Translations under genes and position numbers: made by a program | DNA from: Clavulina sp. PMI_390 | Taxonomy: Eukaryota > Basidiomycota > Agaricomycetes > Cantharellales > Hydnaceae | Length of the DNA stretch: 34,122 nt | Assembly: GCA_015039315.1 (NCBI GenBank) | Contig: WIDE01000188.1 | Span: 2,270-36,391, forward strand | Reading direction: 5' to 3' | The notes under the pieces: model-generated | What the model was told of the DNA's origin: nothing | Databases searched by the model: none | The model's input: the letters and a program-made list of their open reading frames with translations, nothing else | Shown here: in pieces, positions 9,299-19,400 of the stretch | Position numbering within the stretch: position 1 is the stretch's first letter | Layout: each line of letters begins with the position of its first letter

Positions 9299-12200
9299 TC
9301 ACTCCGCTTGCGCTTCCTGCTTGACGGGAGCTCCGAACGCTGTCCGACGGCGGATTGTGGCCAGCAGCACGTCAAGTGCAACATAAGCGAACAGGCGAAG
9401 ACCATATGGAACTACACCGTCTTCAGACAATCCACCGAGGGCGTAGTGGCAGGCGTTAAACGCGCGTTGGATCACCACCAGGTCTACGTCCGCTTTGGCA
9501 GCAGGCTTGGAGGGGGTAGTAGCTTCAAGGACTGACTCGTCATCAGCTATATCCGCGTTCTCGTCTTCATCACCACTATTACCGGGATGGGATATCTCCT
9601 CCTCAGAGTCAGAGATAACGATAGCCTTGTCTTTTGATGACCCAGAGGTACCACCTTGATGTTGGGAACCAAGGCGAGATGATGACCGCCGTCGCTGACG
9701 TTGTCGTATCTCCTCGATATCATCGGGGCGAGTGATCTCAACAACCTCGTCGTCCGAGCTAGGCTCAGCTTCTTCGTCATTTGGAGGAGATACTGTACTA
9801 GATACCGCTAGCGTCGGTTCTGACGAAGTGGAAGATTGAGTATTATAGTCTGGGAGCAGACCCAGGCGATCTAGCAGTATCTTCCGACGCTCAGCCTGTT
9901 TCACGGCCCGACTGACAGGGGGTGCAGGAGCCCCACGAGGGGAGATAGCCTCTTCATCATCAGAATCATCCGCTTCTGCATCCTCGCGATCAAGATCTTT
10001 GATTTCTCTCCTCAGTGTCCTCACCACCTCAGCAACCTGCATTCTTGCGCGATATACAAGGTTGTAGTCGTCTGACTCGAGGCGCTGCGAGGATCCAAGG
10101 GTGCCGAGGAAGAGCTCTTCTTCAAGTAGCTTGAGATTTGAGTCCCGAGCCGGCGAGTTTCGGAAGGCGATCTTCTCCGTGAGGTCACAGAATGTCGCCG
10201 CGGATGCTCCCCAGTCAGCTTCGAGCTCGAAAGGCTCACAAAGAGTTAGAGGGAGGTGGGGGAACCTCCCTGTAGTCTCCTGGAGTGCCTTGAACAGCAC
10301 GGAGGCATCGACTCTATTGGTCACATAGTTAATTGGGGGAGCTGACGGGAAAGAAGACGTTGACCCACTTTCCACGATCTTCCTCATTGGGACGCGCGTA
10401 CTTTTGGATCTGAAGGTGGCAACATATTAGAAGGATGGAGGGGTGGTAATTTAGTAAGTCATCTCGTAGGTTGCGTTCACTCACAGGCACGGCTCGAAAA
10501 AGTCTACCCAGAGCTTTGGTTGATGGGTAACAATCTGTCAACACATCATCCTCTGCCCTAGCAAGGAAATCTGGCCGAAACTTGCTTCGGCCTTTCGGCA
10601 ATTCCGAATATTCAACGGGGACTCCGCTCTTCTGGAAATCGACTGCTTGACTTGCCAACTGAGCTAGCCTCAAGCAGTCCTCGTCGAAAGAGCCGTTCTT
10701 GCTGATATCGGCAATTTCAAGATGACGAGTACTGATGATGCCGGTGAGATCGCCTAGTTTAATCATTAATCAGTTAGAGTGCTAGAATCCGGTGCTGATT
10801 AAGGCACGTGCCAACAATATAGTCCACCTTTCAAAGCAACAAGGGGTCAGAACGTTATAACGGTGCGATTTACAGTGAACGTACCACGAAATCCGCCATG
10901 TCGTCAATCTTACAAGGCTCATCCAGAACATGTGGCTGAACGGCTTCATACGACCCAGCACTTGCGATTACTTGAGGATGCAACTGAGGATCAGTGATAA
11001 CGTTGAAAAGGTCTCCCTGCGTTGGAGTGATGAGCATACGTGCATCAAATAAGAAACGAAATCGTACATCGAGATCGCCACCACCAAGCATATTGGAGAG
11101 CGGCCTTTCGCCTACAATAAAACTCTTTGGTCCAAATGCGTATAGTTGCGTCAAGGAGGATAAAAACCTTCGGCACTGAAGACCAGAACATTCGTTAGAG
11201 AAGCCAAAGGTGAGTATGCTGGAACTTCTCCAATGGCTTGGGCGAGCTAACCCAGAAGCGTGATCAGCTCCAAATCATCATAGGAGGCACGAAAACTCGC
11301 CTGAAGATCGCCTGGATGGATTACCGGGCTACGCGTGATTGCAACCGTGCCCTTCAGTGCGTCCTGTGCCACTCCTTTTTCCACCACCTTCACATACACC
11401 TCGTTCTTCTTCAAGATACCAAAAGTATCACACACCCCAATAAGCGTTGGCCCTTCGACCGGGATCCTGGCCTTATACTTCAAATCGCGCAGGGAATGGG
11501 TGATAGCGAGCATAGTCACACTCTTCCAGAAATCGATGTGCTGATGTGGCGAGGCAGTGAAGTCGAGATCTAACATTTCCGTCATGTTCAACATCAGAGT
11601 TGAGGCTCGGAATTGGGTGCCGAGGCTTTTGTCGCGGAGTAGCTTGGAAGCTAGCTGGAAAGACTGCTGAGCGCGCTCAATTGAAGTGATGGCGCGACTC
11701 TGCAGCCCAAGGAGCGTGTCTGTGCTGACGCCGAGGTCCTCTAACAGCTTTACAAGTGGTCGGTTCAGGAACGTCTTCGTGGGGCGTTCAGAGGTGTCTG
11801 CCAACTTGTGTCAGTATAATGTAATGGTGCTTTACGTCCTAGTCGTAGCAACTCAACAACATACTTGCAATATCGAAACCTCGCTCGTTTGATTCATACT
11901 TCATCTGAGATTTCCTGCATAGTATTTGAAGACCTTTGAGCTGAGGATTTACCATCCAGACACCCTTGCAGCCACCGAAACGCGCTTGGAAGGCGCTTGG
12001 TGGTATCGCCGAGGTGTTGCGACCTCGTCTGCGTTTAACAGACGACCAGATCTCTCGGGCTAGCTCGGGTGACATCTCGCCAGCGCCATCCTGATTTGTT
12101 GAGATTAGAGGCCTCAGCATACTATGTCAGATTACCCACATTATAAGGGTCGTTGACATACCGTGAAGCAGTAATTGTTTCGTTTGATGTCGTCTACTAC

Positions 12201-14276
12201 TTTGATCGCCTCCGCGGGGATCTCGATGGAAGAGTTTGTGGCGGTAAACGCCTATGGGGGGAGTCAGCGGAATGGAAAGACATGATGATTGATAGAGACC
12301 TGACCTGGCCAAGCCTAGCTCCGAATTTAGCTGGCTGTTTTCTAAGCTCAGCACTGAATATGCCCATTTCATCTCGAATGCGCTGGGCAGTAATCAGATC
12401 TTCCCCATTTTCACTATCGATGGTGAATGGCGTCATGAAAAGCATTTGGTGGTCTTTGAGGGCGCTGGTTGAGTACCCCAGCCACTCAAAGTTACGACCA
12501 GCGATCTGAAGCCCGTTGCTAAGAACATCCCCAACGAACTGGCCCACGAAGGTTGAGAATTCGACGGAGGAAAATCTTCCTCGTTTCAAGCGGGATCCGT
12601 GTCCACCTTCGTCCGAGAAGGACACTCGGAGGAAGTGGTGCTGATGATCAGGATATTTTCTGAGCACCCGATTAGACCGATCACGTTGGGGAGCTATTCA
12701 TCACGAAGAGACGCGCAATGAGATGAATGTTTTCCAAATATTAGATTGACTTACGCTCAACGATGAATGATGTCGGCGTCACATATATGTGATGACACAG
12801 TGCGACATCTGGATTTGCCCATCGCTTGCCGTACCGCACTTCATTGACTGCTTTCTCTCCAGCCTGCATTAGGAGCCCATGGAGCTGCTCTACACGACCG
12901 GCCGCATCCTCGAGGTCTATCGATGATAGCGCGTCCCTACCCTTGGGCGAAGCCATAAAATCTGACAGGTGCTGAACGGTGAGAGCAGCGATTTTGACCC
13001 CCGACTGCTCGATGGCGGCATTGATTGGGTCTTTGCAATAGAGGATATCCTCGGGTCGCAGGATATGGGAGCGCACGGCTTGCTCGCACCGGAGGGCGAT
13101 CTCTAAGGGGAGCTCCGCGTACCAAGTCCGTAATGTATGGAGCCACTTGAGCGAGTAGAGTTTCCCGGCATGGAATGCCACGGGCTTCGCCATTTCATCC
13201 GAGATATGGGGGATATGTGGAATGACCTTCATGCTGGAGATCCACTGTTGGTAGGTAAAATCGCCGAATTGGACGAAAATGGACTTGCTGACGGAACCTT
13301 CAAAGCGAGCGTGGATGGCATCAAAACAATGGAAGCGTAGTCGTTCATCAGGGTCATCGGGATCATCATCCTCGAATATGAGAGGGTGGCGCATATCCAG
13401 GAAGAAACCCGGAGGATTGGTGCATAGTTGGATGCGAGAAATGTTTCGGACTCGAGCGATAATGAGGGGTCGAGCGGCAATTTGAATAGGATCTCCAGAA
13501 GAGCCATCGGGAACGGTTTCGTCTGGACGACCGATTCGTTGGACGAGGATGGCCCGTCGATCACTATCATACCAGATAGATATAGACCCAATCGAGGAAC
13601 GTGGGCTCGGATCACCTTCTACCGGGTACTCAGCCGAAAACGAGCCCCCTCCAATACGTTGGTCAGGTTCTTGTGACCACACCCCGAACGAGAATCGGGA
13701 GACGGGGATCCTCGTTTCCAGGCGTTTCCGCAAGGCCGCTTCCTTGACGGCGGCGGCGCTGCTCTTGTATGGTGTCGTCCTCAGATGTTCGACGAGTTTG
13801 CCATCGAGTAGCCAGGGATTAAGTGGCTCTTGAGACACCTTGATGGGTGCACGCTGGCCCTCAACGAAAATTCGTTTGCCATATTCCCAGTAGGCATCTT
13901 CGAGTGAACTGAAAGGCAGAGTAACGAGAGCGGTGATTCCCCGGCCGTGGCCCAGAAAGCGTACGCTGAAGTTCACAGTTGCTCCGGCGGTACAATCGGT
14001 AAATTCGTCATCGTCAAAAAATTCCTCCAGAGTTTCTTGGACTTCGGCAAGAGTGATATCCTCCGGGAAACCGTAAAGTTTCAAAGCACACCCTGGGTCG
14101 TCTGATTGAGTGCGTTCGGTGGAGCTAAGAGGAATAGGTGCCGGAAGATTACGACCGGGATCAGCCTGGACCTTTCGTCGCTTGTAATTTCTGGGAGGCG
14201 GAGGAGTGGCGGGGACGCCATCCCAGGAAGAGTCCCCTTTGAAAGAAGAATGACGACGCTTCACGCCGTAGGGCAT
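9299..14276 (-). CDS. RNA-dependent RNA polymerase, copy 1 (QDE-1/Rdp1 family), intact
   Basis: Spliced model: complement(9299..10313, 10369..10409, 10485..10753, 10812..10827, 10885..11016, 11068..11111, 11168..11246, 11301..11797, 11865..12090, 12162..12251, 12305..12693, 12755..14276), 1439 aa, 12 exons, phases all closing. Order of parts: basic N-terminus; an RRM-like segment at about 60-140 (CALKLYGFPEDITLAEVQ onward); the RdRP core with FLRVSFSDEGG, FEWLGYS, KFGARLGQ, DGAGEMSPELA, PSAFQARFGGCKGVW, IPVEGPTLIGVCD and SPVIHPGDLQ; the catalytic GGGDLDGDLF with the Asp triad at residues 947, 949 and 951; then an acidic linker and a conserved C-terminal block. Family knowledge: the enzyme converts aberrant single-stranded RNA to dsRNA for Dicer in RNA silencing. 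The active site is assembled only by splicing out 11017..11067. Two introns need GC donors (after 11301 and after 10812). Its paralogue lies divergently at 16454-21388. Confidence 0.93.
11011..11076 (-). other. Catalytic D-L-D-G-D motif of RdRP copy 1, split by a 51-nt in-frame intron
   Basis: DLD is encoded at 11068-11076 and GD at 11011-11016, separated by a GT-AG intron at 11017-11067. The intron is 51 nt and has no stop in frame, so the unspliced message reads straight through and adds 17 residues, starting VRFRFLFD, inside the metal-binding loop. Seen directly in the sequence; the regulatory meaning is inference. Confidence 0.85.
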
Positions 14277-14633
14277 AAAAAAGGTATGCTATGGTAGCCT
14301 TTAAGGAGTCTTGGGCGAGAGAGTGGCGTCCAATAACGTGAGGGACGGTCAGCGGTCTGTGAAACAGAATCAGAAACAAGCAACTGTCAGTCCAGATTCG
14401 ACAGAAAAGTACAGAGGTTTATCCCACAAAACCCAAAAAAGAGACACTATTCAGTGGATAATATATAACTTATAACTGTAAGTCGATTATGTCTAATGAG
14501 TATGATCGTCGTGCAAAGCAGGCGTTGAGTGCAAATCGTGGGAACCAGAATGACGCCCTCCATCACAACACACCACCACAAAACACGCCTAACGGCCAGC
14601 ACCACGCTGCATTTCTTGAAACTCGGTCTAACT
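14277..14633. promoter_or_regulatory. Divergent promoter region of RdRP copy 1 and syntaxin-18
   Basis: The 357 bp between the start codons of RdRP copy 1 (-) and the syntaxin gene (+) must contain both promoters and 5' UTRs. I see no clear TATA box or known regulatory site. It shows no evident similarity to the sequence upstream of RdRP copy 2, where homology appears to begin at the start codon. Confidence 0.5.
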
Positions 14634-15898
14634 ATGGGGTGCATCGACCAAACTAGCGTATTTAGAGCTCAAGTGAAAGATCTGGCCCGGCGCTATCCGC
14701 CGCCTACGTCCAAGAAGGGACGCAAGGCCACCAGCAAGACGACCAATGACGCTAGTCTCGGGACTGAGGACGGTTTCTTGGCAGAAGCATACGCTATCGT
14801 AAGTTCATCCTGACTCATCTATGTGGAGCTAACAAGGCCCCTTATACTAGTTTCTCTTTAGTTGAAACACATCACCACTCTCAGTGACCTCCTTTCTGGG
14901 ATACGGAGAGCTTACTTGAATGTCGATGTTCAGGCCCCCAAATATGCGCAACGTTCGTTTGATGCGGGCGCTTCGTCATCGTGGTCTTCGGCCAAGACTA
15001 TGACGAATGAAGAGCGGGATCAACTTGACTTGCAAGCACGCGTCATTCTTGGTCAGTGCGCTGACCGCGTTTCGAAACTCGAGCAATTAGAGAAAGGTGC
15101 GTACATGCTGCCGACCACCAGAGCTTCTAAGAAATACCTCTTGGCTAACTCACTTGGCATATTTCTCTATTCAAAGTACGCTCGAACAAGGTCATCGCCG
15201 AGACCAACCCTCTCCAAAGATTCCTTCCCTCTCTCATCCCAGCTACTACCTCTACCGCACACTCCGAACTCATCGCCGCACACCGTACCAACATCACGTG
15301 GTACCTCACTCGCCGTCTTGCCGACGTCAGTGCATTCCAGAAAGATATGCAAGAAGAGCGGGTGAAACGACAGCTCGAGCGCGCACGGACACTCGGTGGC
15401 TCGGCATTTGGAGGCCTCCCTGCTCCAGGCTCAAGTAGTAAGCCTGGGGAGAGCAGCATGTCATCATCATACTCCTCGTTCCAATTCGTGCCTCCACCCG
15501 TGACGTCGACATCCCAGCAGCATTTGCTGGAGGACGATGACTCGGACTTTGATGATGAGGCTGACACGGAACTCACGCCAGCACAAATCCAACAGTTTGA
15601 GGAAGAGAATGCTGCGATCCTACGTCAGCAAGAGAACCTCCTTGCTAGCGTGAAGCAGGCGGAATCTCGGCTAATGGACATTTCGGCACTGCAGACTGAG
15701 CTTGTTATGCAACTTCAGCGGCAAACGGAGATGGTTGACACTCTGTATGACGAAGCGATCGCAAGTCAAACGGAGGTTGAAAAGGGAAATGACCAGCTAC
15801 GACGGGCAAGGGAACGCGGTCGTAGCTCACGGAAGTGGATTCTGATGTTTATGCTGTTAGCGACGTTCACGCTGCTGTTCTTACACTGGTATAACTAG
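14634..15898 (+). CDS. UFE1: Syntaxin-18/Ufe1-type ER Qa-SNARE
   Basis: Spliced model: join(14634..14798, 14862..15096, 15177..15898), 373 aa. The N-terminus (MGCIDQTSVFRAQVKDL) matches the start of the Syntaxin-18 N domain, which supports the 14634 start over an upstream in-frame codon. A helical N-terminal region is followed by a Ser/Pro-rich linker and an acidic patch (DDDSDFDDEADTE). Next is the SNARE helix at about 285-350 (MDISALQTELVMQLQRQTEM) with a Gln near the zero layer. A single C-terminal anchor ends LLFLHWYN, very like the LLFLDWY ending of animal syntaxin 18. Family knowledge: the ER t-SNARE for retrograde Golgi-to-ER vesicles. It sits alone between the two divergent RdRP genes, 357 bp from copy 1 and 555 bp from copy 2. 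No functional link with RNA silencing is evident. Confidence 0.9.
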
Positions 15899-16453
15899 CG
15901 TCAACTGCTATCGATTTTACTATGTATTTGGTATACCTATGTATCAACTATCCCTATGCTCGAACCTATGCTCACAATAAAGTGGACGGCTCGTACAGAA
16001 AATGCAAGTTCCAATAACAAGATACTTCGGCATAATCAGATAATTCATATTAGAGATTTGAGTGAGAGAGGTCATACGATACTCTGCTCGGGACATAAAC
16101 TCAGCATCGCGTCGTATGGCTGGTCTCGAACGGGTTGTGTGGTGGTTTGTTGTGAGGATGAGTTTCCATTTGGTCCCTTGTTCCCACGATTCACATCGAC
16201 CTCGGCCGAACTGCTGTACTCCACACTCTGGACTGTGTATCAGAGATACTGCGCCTCCTGTTACATGTTCTAATTATCTGTATATCCGTTGTTATATCCT
16301 GTGGGTCACATGCTGTGTCTCCGCATTGCTCGAGATCTGCGAAACTGTGCTAACCTGTACAATGTTTCACCCGACCCTCGGTAACAGCCACTGTCGTAGC
16401 TGTCTTCCCCTACTACAGTCTCCTGACCATCCAAAAAAAAAAACACCTGCTCC
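15899..16453. other. Spacer between syntaxin-18 and RdRP copy 2
   Basis: These 555 bp are expected to hold the syntaxin 3' end and the RdRP copy 2 promoter. An A-rich run (about 16433-16443) lies just before the RdRP start codon, but copy 2 retains all introns, so this is not a retrogene tail. No gene was found here. Confidence 0.45.
15976..15981 (+). terminator. Candidate polyadenylation signal of the syntaxin gene
   Basis: AATAAA 78 nt downstream of the syntaxin stop codon. Its position suits a short 3' UTR. Fungal signals are loose, so this is only suggestive. Confidence 0.3.
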
Positions 16454-19400
16454 ATGCCTCATGGCGTGAAGCGTCGACGTTCCTCTCACAGACCAGAAAC
16501 CCCCTCCGATGTCGCCCCGCCCACTAGCACTCCCCCGGCTGGCCAGGCTCGGAAACGGCGAAAAGTGCGGGTGGACCCAGGCCACAGGCTCTCAGCTCCT
16601 ATCTTGATCGAGTCCGAAGAACGCGCGTCCTCCGAAGATCCTGGTTGTGCAATGAGACTTACTGGTCTCCCCGATGGAATAACCCTTCTCGAGCTCCAGG
16701 AAGTGCTGGAGAAATTTTTCGACAGCAAAAGGTTTACTGACTGTGCCGCAGGAGCCATCATCAACTTTCATATACGCTTTATGGGCCAAGGCTCGTCGGC
16801 CGCGGTTCTCCTTACGCTCCCATTCAGTGCATTGGAAGAGACCTACTGGAACTCTCGTAGGCGAATCACCATTCCAGGCCACCCCAAACCTGTAAATATA
16901 TCCAGGGATCGCTAATACCCGGAATGCTCGACAGCAAGCTTGTCGAGCATTTGAGGAAGTCACCTTACAAGACCATCGCTACCCTTCGCGAGGAGCAAGC
17001 TTTACGAATTCGCTTAGCAGCAAAAATCCCTGTTTCTAAACTGATATTCGGGGTATGGTCTCAAGAGCCGGATAGAAACACTGGAGGTGGCTCGTTCTCA
17101 GCTGAGTACGAGGTGGAAGGTAATACAAGGCCTCGCGCGTCGGTTGGCTTGATCTCTATCTGGTATGATTATGATCGACGGGCAATTCTTATCCAACGAA
17201 TCGGTCGCCCAGATGAGGTCGTTCAGGATCCCTCCTCGGGAGAAAATACACAACTTGCTGCCCGTCCTCTCATAGTCGGTCGCGTTCGAAACATTGCTAG
17301 CATCCGACTCTCCACCGATCCCCCAGGTTTCTTCCTTGACATGCATCACCCACCGATCTTCGAGGACGATCATCCCGACGACCCTCTTGGAAGCCTTCGC
17401 TTTCGCTGCTTCGATGCTTTCCACAGTCGTTTCGAGGGCAAGGTTAATACCTCGATTTTTGTCCAGCTCCCCAACTATATGTCTTATCATAAATGGAATT
17501 CTAATATGGAACTCATCCCGCATATCCCGCATATGACGCCTCCTCCATCTACTGCGGTCCGATTCTACTCTGGAAATATTTATGCATTGGTGTGGCTACA
17601 CTCATTGCGGAACTGGTACAAGGAGCTTCCCTTGGAGGTTGCTCTCCGTTGCGAACAAGCCGTGCTTTCTCATAGCATCAGACCCGAGGATCTTCTTCTC
17701 TGCCAACATCCAATCAATGCTGCAGTTGAGCAATCGGGAGTCACCATCGTGGCCCTTACTGTTCAACACCTGATTGACTATATGGCTTCACCCAAGGGCA
17801 GAGACGCGCTGGCATCGGTGGACCCAGAAGATGTCGCCGCTCGGGTGGAAAAACTTCATGAACTCCTTAAGCAAGCTGGAGAGAAGGCAGTCAATGAGGT
17901 GCGGTATGGTAAGCGATGGGTGAATCCGGATGTCGCGCTATGCCATCATATCTATGCAACGCCAACAACATACATCGTGGAACGTATGTTGTGATTCCCC
18001 TTGCATTTTTTTTCTTTCCAATTGACACTTACATTCTCCGGACAAACAGCCCCTCAACATGATCGTTCGAATCGAATACTCAGGAAATATCCTAATCATC
18101 AGCACCACTTCCTGCGAGTATCCTTTTCAGAGGAAGGTGGGCACGGCTCTCGGCTGGCACGAAGTGTCTCTGCAGCCGATTTTCCAACATTCGTGCGCCA
18201 GTTCGTTGGCGATGCTCTCACTCAGGGCCTCCGGATTGCTGGTCGTGATTTCGAGTGGCTTGGGTACTCCAATAGCGCGCTCAAAGATCGTCAGATGCTT
18301 TTTGTGACTCCATTTACCATCGATGGCGAACAAGGGGAAGATCTGATTACTGCGGAACGTATCAGAAGCGAGATGGGAATCTTTAGTGATGAGCTTCGGA
18401 AACAACCAGCCAAGTTTGGTGCTAGGCTTGGTCAGGTATACTCGATTCCAATATCTGTTTTGGCCCCTACTAACCAAAATTCTCCTCACAGGCATTCAGT
18501 GCCACCGATTCCTCCATTGAAATCCCTGAAGATGCGATCAAAGTAGTCGACGATATTAAGCGAAACAATTACTGCTTTACTGTACGCGGACGTTTCGCGA
18601 TCATCGCATGGTGGTCTAGAGCCCTAACCCTTTCAATATATCAGGACGGATGTGGGGAACTATCATCAGAGCTAGCACAAGAAATCTGGTCATCTGTAAA
18701 GAGCAGGCACAGTCGCAACGCCTCCTCCCCACCAAGTGCGTTTCAGGCGCGTTTTGGAGGTTGCAAAGGCGTGTGGATGGTGAATCCTGAGCTCGAAGGC
18801 ATCCAATTACTGTGCCGGAAGTCTCAAATGAAGTACGAATCGAATGACCGAGGTTTTAATATTGCTGGTATGTTGTCTATTCCTCCTGTGACAAATTGAC
18901 AGTGGCGTGGCAAAGCTCTCATGCTAGTTGACAGCTACATCTGAGCGTCCTAAGAAGACCCTTCTTAATAGACCTCTTGTAAAGCTTCTCGAGGACAGGG
19001 GTGTTGGTGTCGATGCGCTCCTCAACGTCCAAGAGCATGCAGTCACTTCAATTGAACGTGCACAAGAGTCTTTTGAGCTTGCTTCCCGACTTCTCCGTAC
19101 GACCGGCCTCGGCACGCACTTCCGAGCGTCATCTCTGATGCTCAATATGACCCAGATGCTGGATCTTGATTTTACTGCTTCTCCACAACAACACATCGAT
19201 TTTTGGAGGAGCGTAACTATGCTGGCCATTACGCATTCCCTGCGTGATCTCAAGTATAAGGCCAGGATTCCTGTTGAGGGGCCGACGCTTATAGGAGTGT
19301 GTGACTCATTCAGCATCTTGAAAGAAGGCGAGGTGTATATCAAGGTTGTCGAAAAGGGAGTGGCCCAGAGCGCGTTAAAAGGAACCGTTGCGATTACGCG

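Noticed and set aside
12127..13833. Numerous plus-strand open frames opposite RdRP copy 1
   Set aside because: They are antisense shadows of the polymerase exons, with no independent motifs and no equivalents opposite copy 2.
14529..14633. Longer N-terminus for the syntaxin gene from the upstream in-frame start
   Set aside because: The added residues are low-complexity and His/Thr-rich, while MGCIDQTSVFRAQVK matches the usual start of syntaxin-18 proteins.
16870..16925. An intron from GTAAAT (about 16891) to an AG at about 16937 that would remove the stop in RdRP copy 2
   Set aside because: Joining these sites gives the wrong phase for the conserved KLVEHL segment, and other nearby GT/AG pairs also fail. 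Copy 1 has no intron there, and exon 1 is exactly one base short, which fits a deletion better.
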